Below, in pieces: positions 28,600 through 36,924 of a DNA stretch of 39,918 bases. The notes under the pieces were generated by a model. It searched no databases and was not told where the DNA came from. It was given only the letters and a program-made list of their open reading frames with translations. Position numbers and translations under genes: made by a program. Each line of letters opens with the position of its first letter. Positions within the stretch are counted from its first letter, which is position 1. This stretch comes from Candidatus Aenigmatarchaeota archaeon (GTDB lineage Archaea; Aenigmatarchaeota; Aenigmatarchaeia; QMZP01; QMZT01): the NCBI GenBank assembly GCA_003663325.1, contig QMZT01000006.1, positions 1 to 39,918 of the forward strand, written 5' to 3'.

Positions 28600-29349
28600 A
28601 TGGTAAAAAATAGGGTTATTGGTGTAGTTTCTGGAAAAGGTGGTGTCGGCAAAACAACATTTGTTGCTAATGTTGGTCTTTCTTTGGTCGAGATAAATAA
28701 TGATGTTACAGTAATAGATGCTGATATTTCCACATCCAATCTTGGTATGCATTTAAACCTCTATCAATTCCCCTTGGGCTTGCAAAATGTGCTGGATGGA
28801 GATTTGGATATTTTCAATGCCACATATATGCATCCTACAGGGTTAAAGGTTATACCAACACCTCTTTATATACAAAACCCGAGAAAAAGCTACAGCCCAA
28901 ATGCTCTTAAAAATTTACTTGAAAATGAAGCTGGTATATTTATAATAGACTCACCGCCCGGATTGAATAGAAATGTTGACCTTGTTCTCAAAGCAAGTAA
29001 CGAAGTTATAGTTATTACCACGCCCGATATAGCTTCTGTTACAGATGCTATGAAGACCGTAAAGCTTGCAAGGGATAATGGGATAAAAAATATAAATATA
29101 GCGGTTAATAGGGTTTCCGGAAAATATGAGCTAACAAGAGAAGAAATAGAGTCCGCATGCGATGCTGAGGTTATAGGCGAGATACCAGAAGATAAAGCCA
29201 TGAAAGCATGCCTAATGTACGGAACACCAATAGTTCTGGCTAAGCCGTATTCAAAATCTTCTATAGCATTCAGAACGATAGCAGCCAAAATTATGGGAAA
29301 GGAGTATCAACCGCCAAGATTTTTATTCATCAAGAGATTGTTTGGTTAG
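28600..29349 (+). CDS. minD: MinD-like ParA-family ATPase
   Basis: A 249-residue deviant-Walker ATPase. The A motif is SGKGGVGKTT with the signature lysine; DADISTSNLG is the A' region; IFIIDSPPGLNRNV is Walker B. The C-terminus FLFIKRLFG forms a short amphipathic basic helix resembling the membrane-targeting tail of MinD, so it may cycle on and off the membrane. No MinE, MinC or CetZ/FtsZ partner is nearby. Archaeal MinD homologues act in positioning surface structures or division, so the exact role is open. It is convergent with top6A, overlapping its 3' end by 4 bp. Confidence 0.87.
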   Translation: MVKNRVIGVVSGKGGVGKTTFVANVGLSLVEINNDVTVIDADISTSNLGMHLNLYQFPLGLQNVLDGDLDIFNATYMHPTGLKVIPTPLYIQNPRKSYSPNALKNLLENEAGIFIIDSPPGLNRNVDLVLKASNEVIVITTPDIASVTDAMKTVKLARDNGIKNINIAVNRVSGKYELTREEIESACDAEVIGEIPEDKAMKACLMYGTPIVLAKPYSKSSIAFRTIAAKIMGKEYQPPRFLFIKRLFG

Positions 29350-30425
29350 GGAAGGAATTCTTTGTTTTCTATTTTATGGGGAAGGTAAGTCTTGGTAATG
29401 AATCTTATGCCCTTTGATGATAATGCCTCTAGCTCAAGCTTATAGCCAACCCTCAGCATCTCTTTTAGCTCTTTTTGCCATTCCCTTGGCTTGAACCAAA
29501 TATAGCCCATAAGCTCTTTTACCCTTTTTCTATCATTTTCATTAAGCTTTATTGTAACATTTTTTGATATTCCAAATTCTTTCACGTCATCAACTGTAAG
29601 CCCTATGAATTTTGCCTCTGGCGTGCCCAGTCTTTCTGATAGAAATGAAAGATTAATAGAGCCTTGCTTTATAACAGAATAAATGTAATAACCCCATGGG
29701 TCTGCATCAGTAAGCACATATATGGGAAGCTTAAGCTCGTGGTGGAGGCGGTGGATAAGCCTTCTTGCCCCTCTTGCGGGCTGTCCCTTTCCGGTAAGTA
29801 TTATACAATTATTTTTTTCCCAAAATTTATCTTCATTAAGGCGTTGCCATACAGCATCTTTTTCTATAACAAGAACATATTCAGCCTCGTTCTTTACAAA
29901 CTTTATTACATCCTTCTCAACGTTACTTGGTATTGCCCATCCCGAGCTTCCCATCTTTGAGCAATCTATTTCATATCCTGCATCCCTTAAAACTATATTC
30001 CCAGCCATATACCCCTTTCTGTCTGCATTCAAATTCAACTCTTCTCTTAAGAGATTAAGCATAGCCTCCAAATCCTCTATTATTGGATCACTCTCACTTT
30101 GTTCTTCAAACGTGTTCTCCTTTGTATCCCCTATAGTATGCTTTAATGCGTAGTAGAGGTCCCTTATAGATATCCTCACGCCTTCGTCTATTATCTTCTT
30201 GGCCTCAGCGGCAACAAGCAAGGTTTGCATGAACTTACGGGAAAACGCTATGTTCAAATAGCTTCTTTTTGCAAATTTGTTGCCGATCTTTATTAATCTT
30301 CTTTTTTCATCGAAGTATATATTGGAGAGGGTTCTGACAGGTAACTCTATAGTTGGATTTTTCTTATTCTTTATATCATTAAGTACCTTAAGACCAAGTT
30401 CAACCAACTTCTTCCTTTTCTCCAT
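29346..30425 (-). CDS. top6A: DNA topoisomerase VI subunit A
   Basis: The Spo11-related cleavage subunit of Topo VI, about 359 residues. The winged-helix domain holds the catalytic tyrosine in [15 protein letters not shown]. The Toprim domain has the metal-binding [15 protein letters not shown] and the preceding [16 protein letters not shown]. Start: ATG 30425 ([11 protein letters not shown]) with AAGGTGG close upstream; a GTG at 30443 is possible. It overlaps the end of top6B, so the two subunits are made together, as is usual. Confidence 0.96.
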   Translation of the reverse strand: MEKRKKLVELGLKVLNDIKNKKNPTIELPVRTLSNIYFDEKRRLIKIGNKFAKRSYLNIAFSRKFMQTLLVAAEAKKIIDEGVRISIRDLYYALKHTIGDTKENTFEEQSESDPIIEDLEAMLNLLREELNLNADRKGYMAGNIVLRDAGYEIDCSKMGSSGWAIPSNVEKDVIKFVKNEAEYVLVIEKDAVWQRLNEDKFWEKNNCIILTGKGQPARGARRLIHRLHHELKLPIYVLTDADPWGYYIYSVIKQGSINLSFLSERLGTPEAKFIGLTVDDVKEFGISKNVTIKLNENDRKRVKELMGYIWFKPREWQKELKEMLRVGYKLELEALSSKGIRFITKTYLPHKIENKEFLP

Positions 30426-31941
30426 GTCCACCTTCTTCACCACCTTTAACTTTAGAATTTATAAGATCTACAAGCATTTTATAGATTTCATCCTTTCTCA
30501 CGCCTGTAAGTATATAAAGCGAGTTTGCTATTTCCCCAGCGTATCTTTCAAATATCCTCATTTTTCTTTCTATATGCTCTCTTTTTCTCTTTCCTGCTAA
30601 GTAAAGCCTTAGCTTTCTTGCAGCATCTTGTAATGCAAGCTTTATTTCCTTAATTATTACACCATAGCTCCCTATAGCCTCCTTAGATTCTGAGGTAAAC
30701 GGAACCCATACAGAGAGTATGTGAACTAATATAACTACGGGATCCGAAATCACACCTGAATTGACCTGTATTCCATACCTTTTCCAATCTATACTAAATA
30801 CAGATTTTGTTATTGCACATTCTCCCTGCTGATAAAGTAATGGGACCCTGTTGGCAAATCTCATTATCTCGGCTTGCTTTATTGAACCACCATACGCTAT
30901 GCCAACCTCTACCTGAAAAGGCCTGCCTCTGTAAACACTTGGAAAACGTGATACTGCAGTAACAAACTCTGGATTAAGCTCTTTTTTAAGCCCTGCCTCT
31001 ATCACATCCTCGCCAAGGGGGGAAAGGCAATCTGTTGGTGGTCTAAGAAGCTTCACATGTTTTATAGCACGCATGAGCTTCTTTATATCATCTTCTCTCA
31101 ACTCCTTCGGCTTAGCTTTACAGTCTATACAAGCCTTATTACATATTTCAATCGCAGTTTTCTTTCCAATCCTGCTAAATTCTGTGGTAAAGAAGGTCTC
31201 TAAGCTTCTTGCTTTTGTTTCATAAAGCATTCTTGAAAGCAATCCTATCTCGACACCATCCAAATGTATCTTTATTTCCTTTGCCTCTTTGGGGAGCTTG
31301 TCCGTGGCTCTTTTGAAAACTACCCTGCCTTTTGGGGAATCAAACACTATGTTTGCATGGGGATTTATTATTGCCGTTCTCTTTAAATATTCCAATATCG
31401 ATTGCTTATGCTCTTTATAAACACCCTCAGCAATAAGTCTTATCTCTACACCATGCCAAACATTACCAAAAGATATCATTTCTCCTAGTATTATTGGTTC
31501 ATTCTTCTTAACATCGATCTTTATTTTATATACATGGGTCCTGCCATCACCAGTAGAGCTTTTTACCACTGTTGCCTCTCCGCTTGTTAGTTGCGAGTAA
31601 AGCACGGCTCCACTTATACCTATGCCTTGCTGCCCTCTGCTTTGTTTTAACCTATGGAATTTGCTTCCATAAAGGAGCTTTCCAAAAACACGGGGTATTT
31701 GCTTTTTCTCTATCCCGGGTCCATTATCCCTTATCCTTATTTCATACTTTTCATTTTCAACCTCTTTGACAGAGACGTATATGTCTGGCAATATACCTGC
31801 TTCTTCACATGCATCTAATGCATTGTCTACGCCTTCTTTTACTATTGTTAGCAGGGCCTTTGCTTTATTATCATAACCTAAAAGCTGCCTGTTTTTTTCA
31901 AAAAACTCAGAGACACTTATCTCCTTTATTTCAGCTTTCAT
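30400..31941 (-). CDS. top6B: DNA topoisomerase VI subunit B
   Basis: The GHKL ATPase subunit of Topo VI, 513 residues. ATP-site motifs are [28 protein letters not shown] and the lid [18 protein letters not shown]. An H2TH-type middle part includes [15 protein letters not shown], and the transducer domain ends at about residue 470. It relaxes and decatenates DNA. Its ATG overlaps the KH-protein stop by 4 nt, and top6A starts within its last codons, giving a KH-top6B-top6A chain. Confidence 0.97.
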   Translation of the reverse strand: MKAEIKEISVSEFFEKNRQLLGYDNKAKALLTIVKEGVDNALDACEEAGILPDIYVSVKEVENEKYEIRIRDNGPGIEKKQIPRVFGKLLYGSKFHRLKQSRGQQGIGISGAVLYSQLTSGEATVVKSSTGDGRTHVYKIKIDVKKNEPIILGEMISFGNVWHGVEIRLIAEGVYKEHKQSILEYLKRTAIINPHANIVFDSPKGRVVFKRATDKLPKEAKEIKIHLDGVEIGLLSRMLYETKARSLETFFTTEFSRIGKKTAIEICNKACIDCKAKPKELREDDIKKLMRAIKHVKLLRPPTDCLSPLGEDVIEAGLKKELNPEFVTAVSRFPSVYRGRPFQVEVGIAYGGSIKQAEIMRFANRVPLLYQQGECAITKSVFSIDWKRYGIQVNSGVISDPVVILVHILSVWVPFTSESKEAIGSYGVIIKEIKLALQDAARKLRLYLAGKRKREHIERKMRIFERYAGEIANSLYILTGVRKDEIYKMLVDLINSKVKGGEEGGHGEKEEVG

Positions 31942-32432
31942 TCAATCTCCCTCGATGATCTTTTAAGGTAACTAAAAACATATTGATGCGTTTTTCCGTC
32001 AACTAACATATCTATGGCTTTTCTTGCCCTTTCAACATTATCCCATTTACCGATCATGGCTATGGTTTTACCGTACACAGAGATATTGGTATGTGTGTAT
32101 ATTTCTATCTTCTTTTTAGCTGTGCCCTTTCTTCCTATAACCCTGGCTATGATTCTTTTAAGAGCGTTCTTGTTCTTTCCACTAAGGCTTACTATCTCCA
32201 ATCTATAATCTTCGTCTAATAAAGCTAAAGCCTTATCCGGTGAAAACCCTCTCCCTATCGCCATAACTATATCTTTGGCTTTCAGAACGCCTATTACATC
32301 CCCATCTATTGATACATCATCCCCTACATTTATTTTAACATTGAGTAATTCCTCTATCCTTTTCCTTACCCCGCCTTTTTTTCCTATCAGAACCGCCTTC
32401 CTTTTATCCGGTATTTTTATTATTTCTATCAT
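31938..32432 (-). CDS. KH-domain RNA-binding protein, Pno1/Dim2-type
   Basis: A 164-residue protein with two KH domains, in the archaeal branch of Dim2/Pno1 (small-subunit biogenesis). KH1 shows [22 protein letters not shown] (GxxG = GKKG). KH2 shows [21 protein letters not shown] (GxxG = GRKG), then [12 protein letters not shown]. Start: ATG 32432 (MIEIIKIPD); the ATG at 32441 adds three residues and is possible. The usual neighbour, a Rio kinase gene, is not present, but aIF-1A lies directly upstream. Confidence 0.9.
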   Translation of the reverse strand: MIEIIKIPDKRKAVLIGKKGGVRKRIEELLNVKINVGDDVSIDGDVIGVLKAKDIVMAIGRGFSPDKALALLDEDYRLEIVSLSGKNKNALKRIIARVIGRKGTAKKKIEIYTHTNISVYGKTIAMIGKWDNVERARKAIDMLVDGKTHQYVFSYLKRSSREIE

Positions 32433-32463
32433 ACTACCCAAACATGGTAGAATTTACAGTCTA

Positions 32464-32745
32464 TTACCATTCAATATATCCTTTATTCCTTAACCAATCA
32501 ATTTGCGCTCTCTTATATTTAAATATGATGTCGCCTCTCTCATCGCTCTGCACTTCCCATGGCATTATAAGTACAACATCACCCGGCCTTATCCATGCCT
32601 TTTTTTTAAACTTTCCAGATACCCTGCATATTCTTTCATTGCCATCGCTGCATGTTACCCTGAACCTTCCAGCACCCAGCATTTCTTCTACCAAACCAAA
32701 GACCTCGTTTCCTTCAGGAAGCCTTACTCTTATAACCTCCTCCAT
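32464..32745 (-). CDS. eif1A: Translation initiation factor aIF-1A
   Basis: A 93-residue OB-fold protein that binds the ribosomal A site during start selection. Family sequences are VRLPEGNEVFGLVEEMLGAGRF, RVTCSDGNERICRVSGKFKKKAWIRPGDVVL and MPWEVQSDERGDIIFKY. The basic N-terminal tail is short, as in archaea. It is the first gene of the aIF-1A, KH, top6B, top6A chain. The ATG lies close to the AT-rich region bounding the accessory patch. Confidence 0.95.
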   Translation of the reverse strand: MEEVIRVRLPEGNEVFGLVEEMLGAGRFRVTCSDGNERICRVSGKFKKKAWIRPGDVVLIMPWEVQSDERGDIIFKYKRAQIDWLRNKGYIEW

Positions 32746-32815
32746 ATCAATCCCATATTAATAATCTACCCTTTTAAAAATAAAAAATCAAACGATAGCC
32801 ACACTATACAAAAAT

Positions 32816-33141
32816 TTATCCTGGTAAATTCCAGTCTTTCACTTCCTTACTTCCAAAATACCAAGCACCCTGTTAAATTTAATACTGGAAATACCAAGTC
32901 TTATGCAATTTTCTACAATGCGTTTCGCTAGCACCAACTCATCAACTTTATTTTTAAAAACTCCCCACTCGAAGGCGTGAAAATCTTCCCATAACTCGAA
33001 GGATATTCTTTTTATCCAAGTATCTATTGGTTGGAGATATATAAGATCTTGAGGTGGAATAGTTTTTTCTAAATTTAGTAACCAAACTGTATCTCGTAGA
33101 ATAAAACTAGCCAACTCTACAAAAGACTTGAAAATTCGTGG
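32816..33141 (-). pseudogene. 5'-truncated, frameshifted remnant of an unidentified gene
   Basis: An open frame begins right after TAA (33142-33144) and reads FVELASFILRDTVWLLNLEK, PPQDLIYLQPIDTWIKRIS..., without any ATG. Near 32872 the frame changes sense: after KFN the zero frame gives RVLGILEVRK, but assuming one deleted base (AAC-CAG to AACAG) it becomes QGAWYFGSKEVKDWNLPG, ending at TAA 32816-32818, a far more protein-like end. The segment YLQPIDTWIKRI together with KFNQGAWY is faintly like HhH-type DNA glycosylase C-termini, but I would not insist on that. A fossil gene end in an AT-rich accessory patch. Confidence 0.6.
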
Positions 33142-33198
33142 TTATCAAAAAGTTCTGGAAGAACCCAAAATATTAGCAATATTAAAATATGGAAAATA

Positions 33199-33214
33199 AC
33201 CATAATATTATGGT
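33199..33214. promoter_or_regulatory. Perfect 16-bp palindrome before the MNT gene
   Basis: ACCATAATATTATGGT equals its own reverse complement and ends 8 bases before the ATG at 33223. Its last bases form the GGTGA Shine-Dalgarno site. An AT-rich TATA candidate lies just upstream. The position suits an operator bound by the winged helix of the gene it precedes. Confidence 0.6.
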
Positions 33215-33222
33215 GATATACC

Positions 33223-33786
33223 ATGATTGAAAAAAAGATAAAGATAGTAAAAACAATTTTGGAGAATGAGGAACTAAGCATAAGAAAAATCGCCAATTTA
33301 AGCGGAATTGATTATAAGAATGCATATTACCTGGTTAAAACTTTGGTAAAAGAAGGAATCCTTGATCTAAAAAAACACGGAAATTCCTATGTGGTTTTCC
33401 TCAAAAAAAGGTTTGATCCGATTGTAATTATGGGCGAATATAAAAGAAGGGAGAAAATTCTTAAAAACAAAACAATTAAAATAATTTTCAATAATCTAAA
33501 AAAGATAAATTTTCAATTCATCGCCATACTCTTCGGCTCTTTCATTAAACGAAAAAATTACGGTGATATAGACTTGCTTATTATATGTGAAAAAAACAGA
33601 GAAAGTGAAATAGAGGAATCTCTTTCTATTTTACCTCTGAATTTACACCTGAACTTTTTCACGTACTTGGAGTTTATTTCAATGCTAAAAAGCAGAGAGT
33701 TTAATGTTGTAAACGAAGCTTTGAAGCATTATGTTGTTTTAGTTGGAATAGAAGATTTTTGCAGGTTGATTGAAAATGCTGAGTGA
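33223..33786 (+). CDS. mntA: Winged-helix plus MNT nucleotidyltransferase (antitoxin-like)
   Basis: A 187-residue protein with two parts. Residues about 1-65 form a winged helix (ENEELSIRKIANLSGIDYKNAYYLVKTLVKEGIL). Residues about 95-185 are a minimal nucleotidyltransferase: AILFGSFIKRKNYGDIDLLI gives the GSF and D-x-D metal site, with a third acidic position less certain. In archaea such proteins pair with HEPN RNases as MNT-HEPN toxin-antitoxin modules, with MNT adenylylating the toxin. The next gene overlaps its end, matching that layout. Marked AT-richness and ATT/AAA codon preference differ from neighbouring housekeeping genes, suggesting transfer. Confidence 0.82.
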   Translation: MIEKKIKIVKTILENEELSIRKIANLSGIDYKNAYYLVKTLVKEGILDLKKHGNSYVVFLKKRFDPIVIMGEYKRREKILKNKTIKIIFNNLKKINFQFIAILFGSFIKRKNYGDIDLLIICEKNRESEIEESLSILPLNLHLNFFTYLEFISMLKSREFNVVNEALKHYVVLVGIEDFCRLIENAE

Positions 33787-33964
33787 TAAAAGAATATGGG
33801 AAGCCGAGAGGAATGTAAAAGATTACTTGGAAGAAGGCCTGCTCACAAAAGTTGATAAACCTGATAAGAAAATTCTTAACATTCTTCTGAAAAACTCAGA
33901 TGAGAGTTTGAAGCGAGCGAAAAGATTTTGTTTTGAACTGAGAAAGTTGGTGGAAGAAGCATGA
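33776..33964 (+). CDS. Short HEPN-like partner, probably truncated
   Basis: A 62-residue helical protein from ATG 33776 (MLSDKRIWEAERNVKDYLEEGLL), overlapping the MNT stop by 11 bases. The beginning, with AERNVKDYLEEGLL and later NSDESLKRAKRF, resembles the first two helices of HEPN-family proteins. Full HEPN domains run to 110-140 residues and carry an R-x4-6-H RNase motif, which is absent here. After the stop the sequence has only an 18-codon frame from ATG 33961. Most likely a toxin that has lost its catalytic half; a naturally minimal partner is possible. Confidence 0.6.
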   Translation: MLSDKRIWEAERNVKDYLEEGLLTKVDKPDKKILNILLKNSDESLKRAKRFCFELRKLVEEA

Positions 33965-34066
33965 CGGAATATAACTTAAATTGGCTAAAAGAGAAAGGAT
34001 TGGAGGAGCGAGGTTAAAAGTTTTGCGGTGCTGTATAATTGTTTTATGGATTATCTTAACAGGCTC

Positions 34067-34960
34067 TTATATACCCATTGCAACTTTTATATTTTCTAAA
34101 ATATTGTGGAAAATTGCCTCAAATTTTTTATTATATTTGGCTGCAGGTATTAGATTAACGGTAGCTTTTACAAAATCATCTTCATAGGGGACTCTTCCCA
34201 AAATTTCAGCTCCCTGCCTGTTTGCAAAATTAGCTATTTTTCTACTCATAGGATCATTTAATCCGTGCTTGTTTATAACAATACCAAATTTTATACCAAA
34301 ATGATTCACAACGCTTACTACTCTTTTCAGGTCATTCAACGCCGGTTTCGTTGGCTCTGTAATAGCAACTACAAAATCTGATCCGGTTATAGAGGCAATA
34401 ACAGGGCACCCTATGCCAGCAGCAGCATCAACTATCATCACCTCGCTCCCTTCCTTTTCACCTATCTCAATTGCTTTGTTTTTTATAAGTGTTACAATTT
34501 TTCCAGATCCAGATTCACCCATTTTTAGTTGTCCAGAAACAACTTTAACGCCATAAGGAGATGTAGCTACACCTATTCTGCCATTCTTAACCTTCTTCAA
34601 TGCTATAGCATTTGCTGGACATATTATTTGACAGGCTCCACAGCCCTCACACAGAAACTTATTAAATACAGGTATTTTTCTTTTATTATCAAAAGTAATC
34701 GCAGAGAAATTGCAAACATCTACACATCTCCCACACCCGATACATCGCTCCTCTATAAGCTGTGCCCTTTCGCTTGTTTGTATATCTTGCCAGCAGAAGT
34801 TGTTATCTTTCAAACCCAAGCTCAATCCAAGATTAGGTGCATCGACATCGCAATCAACAACTATTATCTTTTTTTCTTTTGCTAGTAAAACAGCAAGTGA
34901 AGAGGCTAGTGTTGTTTTACCCACACCACCTTTACCAGAAACTATGGTTAGCACGTTCAT
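34067..34960 (-). CDS. P-loop ATPase with inserted 2x[4Fe-4S] ferredoxin domain (COG1149/MRP-like), copy 2
   Basis: A 297-residue protein. The deviant Walker A motif SGKGGVGKTT is at residues 6-15. The ferredoxin insert at about 65-125 has CIGCGRCVDVC and CEGCGACQIICP, ligating two [4Fe-4S] clusters. The Walker B region is VMIVDAAAGIGCPVIAS. These proteins belong to the SIMIBI class near Mrp/NBP35 and occur in clusters with NifX-like and DUF5320 proteins. Start: ATG 34960, overlapping the DUF123 gene's stop (ATGA). The last gene of the metal operon and paralogous to the gene at 35309-36184. Confidence 0.9.
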   Translation of the reverse strand: MNVLTIVSGKGGVGKTTLASSLAVLLAKEKKIIVVDCDVDAPNLGLSLGLKDNNFCWQDIQTSERAQLIEERCIGCGRCVDVCNFSAITFDNKRKIPVFNKFLCEGCGACQIICPANAIALKKVKNGRIGVATSPYGVKVVSGQLKMGESGSGKIVTLIKNKAIEIGEKEGSEVMIVDAAAGIGCPVIASITGSDFVVAITEPTKPALNDLKRVVSVVNHFGIKFGIVINKHGLNDPMSRKIANFANRQGAEILGRVPYEDDFVKATVNLIPAAKYNKKFEAIFHNILENIKVAMGI

Positions 34961-35346
34961 ACTATCCTCTCCAAAAATTTTTCTAAAAAATCTATACTTT
35001 TCACTTTGTATAAGTGACTTATACATTTGCAATCCGATGAGCCGAAGCCTTTAATTGCATAACCTTGTTTGGAAATAATGCTTGCTATTGCACACTCCTC
35101 TTTTGTATCAGATTCTTTTATATATACTCTTTCTACCTCCACGCGATTATTTGAAAGTAATCTATCAATATGCCAGAACACCTTCTTTTTCCTTTTAAGA
35201 TGCCTTTCAACCCTTTTCTCAATGCTATTCATAGCTGAGCCTATATATACATATCTTCCCTTTCTAAACTTTATTTTTCCCAGCTTCCCTATATTTTCCA
35301 CTATATCATCATTTATCTTTATTACCAAGCAATACGCTCCTTTCAT
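34957..35346 (-). CDS. DUF123 (GIY-YIG-related) protein
   Basis: A 129-residue protein of the DUF123 family, with a GIY-YIG-like core. GAYCLVIKI...YVYIGSAMNSIEKRVERHLKRKKKVFWHIDRLLS is the family signature: the first strand pair is the GIY-YIG counterpart (AYCLV...YVYIGSA) and R-x3-R-H follows. Later Cys/His residues include CAIAS and SSDCKCISHLYKV. The domain is often fused to endonuclease III in archaea, so a DNA- or RNA-related role is likely. It is embedded between two paralogous ferredoxin-P-loop genes, overlapping both (38 bp upstream, 4 bp downstream). Confidence 0.87.
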   Translation of the reverse strand: MKGAYCLVIKINDDIVENIGKLGKIKFRKGRYVYIGSAMNSIEKRVERHLKRKKKVFWHIDRLLSNNRVEVERVYIKESDTKEECAIASIISKQGYAIKGFGSSDCKCISHLYKVKSIDFLEKFLERIV

Positions 35347-36184
35347 TTAATCCCTCAACAAATTTAGCTATCTTTTCAATCGCTTTGTCTTTTACAACCT
35401 TTCCATTAAAATAACGCCGAGCAATAGATTTTTTATACGGCACCTCTGCTATAACCTCAGTTTTATACCTCCTTACCACTTTATAAATCAATTCCCTCTT
35501 GCCAATAGTTGATTTGTTTATAACCACTTTTGCTTTTATTTTCAGTATTTTCAAAAGTTTCAAGATAAGTTCTAAATCATGAGCTGCAAAGGGTGTTGGC
35601 TCTGTTACAGCAATAGCTACATCACAACCAAGTAATGCAGATATAACATTACAATGTGTACCAGCAGCTGTATCTACGATTGTAAATTCATAAGATCCCG
35701 TTTTGCTTGCAAATGCTTTTGTAGCATTGACAACAGGTGATGATTCCTCATTGCCGATTCTCATTTCTCCAGAGACCAGCGCAAGGGTATTTGGCTTGGC
35801 AGTGCCCGAATATATGGTTCCAATCTTCCTCTTGCCTTTATTTATAGCCCCGAATGGGCATGCTATCATGCATGCAGAACAGCCTGTGCACTGCTCCTCT
35901 ATCAGAATGGGAAACCTATTTTTTACGAAAACTATTGCATTTTCTTTGCATACCTTTGAACATATGCCACATTTTCTGCACTTTTCTAAGTTAAATCTCG
36001 GAACAGGCTGGAATATATCTTTTTCCTTTGTTCTTTCTATTGAAAGTATTATATGATCATTTGGGCAGTCTACATCAGCGTCTATGAGCAATACCTTGTA
36101 TCTTTTAGCTAACTCAGAAGCTAATGCGGTTGCTATTAGCGATTTTCCAACACCACCTTTACCGCCTGTAACAGCTACTTTCAT
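35309..36184 (-). CDS. P-loop ATPase with inserted 2x[4Fe-4S] ferredoxin domain (COG1149/MRP-like), copy 1
   Basis: A 291-residue paralogue of the gene at 34067-34960 with the same order of parts: GGKGGVGKS deviant Walker A (residues 7-15), ferredoxin insert CRKCGICSKVC and CTGCSACMIACPFGAI, and Walker B TIVDTAAGTHCNVIS. Differences lie in the C-terminal third and the tail (LNERSVLLGNKDK). It sits 7 nt after the ZIP gene. Clusters of such pairs with NifX-like proteins are known as part of the ORP (orange-protein) type operons in anaerobes; a role in metal-cluster delivery is inferred. Confidence 0.9.
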   Translation of the reverse strand: MKVAVTGGKGGVGKSLIATALASELAKRYKVLLIDADVDCPNDHIILSIERTKEKDIFQPVPRFNLEKCRKCGICSKVCKENAIVFVKNRFPILIEEQCTGCSACMIACPFGAINKGKRKIGTIYSGTAKPNTLALVSGEMRIGNEESSPVVNATKAFASKTGSYEFTIVDTAAGTHCNVISALLGCDVAIAVTEPTPFAAHDLELILKLLKILKIKAKVVINKSTIGKRELIYKVVRRYKTEVIAEVPYKKSIARRYFNGKVVKDKAIEKIAKFVEGLNERSVLLGNKDK

Positions 36185-36191
36185 AGCTTGC

Positions 36192-36914
36192 TCACTTTAT
36201 TAAAGACATAATGAGTATTCCAAGAATGAATATTGCAAATGTACTTAAGGATTTTTTAATATCCTTTTCCTTTCTTATCTCGGGTATTAAATCGGAGGCT
36301 GCGATGTATATGAAGCCACCGGCAGCAAATGGTAAAAGGAGTGTAATATAGTTGCTATAGCCAATGGTATATCCAAAAATCCCACCAAATATCGCTGTGA
36401 TGGCGCATAAAAAATTTAAAATTAGCGCTCTTATTTTTTTGAGCCCGGCATAGACGAGCACACCAAAATCTCCAAGCTCTTGTGGGATTTCATGCAATGC
36501 TATCGATACGCTTGTTGCTATCCCTAGATGCGTGTTCATTAAAAAGGCCGCAGCTATTATAACACCGTCAATAAAATTGTGTACACCATCACCAATCAGA
36601 TTTATATATGCAAACGTATGTACTGGGCATTTCCCTTTGTGGCAATGCCTCCAGTGTAATATCTTTTCAACAAAAAAGAAAAGTATAAAACCCAGGAGAA
36701 CAAAAGAAAAAACGTTAGCATGTTTTATTTCTTCTACTGCTTCTGGTATTAGATGTAGGAACGCCCCGCCCATTAACGCTCCAGCAGAAAGAGCCACCAA
36801 GGCTAATATTATCTTCTCAAGCAACTTTTCTCTTATTAAAAGTGTCAATATACCTATAAACGATATTATACTTACAAGGAATGTAACTATGATTATCCAG
36901 AGCAGCACACCCAT
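36192..36914 (-). CDS. ZIP-family metal transporter
   Basis: A 240-residue polytopic protein of the ZIP (Zrt/Irt-like) family that brings Zn2+/Fe2+ into the cytoplasm. About eight helices are visible. The metal-binding helices carry HNFIDGVIIAAAF (helix IV) and HEIPQELGD (helix V), the family's diagnostic pair. The loop after helix III contains WRHCHKGKCPVH, a short His/Cys cluster that could sense or recruit metal. Start: ATG 36914 after GTGAGG. It follows the CDF exporter by 10 nt, so an importer and an exporter are co-transcribed. Confidence 0.9.
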   Translation of the reverse strand: MGVLLWIIIVTFLVSIISFIGILTLLIREKLLEKIILALVALSAGALMGGAFLHLIPEAVEEIKHANVFSFVLLGFILFFFVEKILHWRHCHKGKCPVHTFAYINLIGDGVHNFIDGVIIAAAFLMNTHLGIATSVSIALHEIPQELGDFGVLVYAGLKKIRALILNFLCAITAIFGGIFGYTIGYSNYITLLLPFAAGGFIYIAASDLIPEIRKEKDIKKSLSTFAIFILGILIMSLIK

Positions 36915-36924
36915 ATCCCTCACA

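Noticed and set aside
32839-33114. A genuine 91-residue protein
   Set aside because: Its start is a TTG inside a longer open frame without ATG, and a one-base correction gives a better C-terminus, pointing to a gene remnant.
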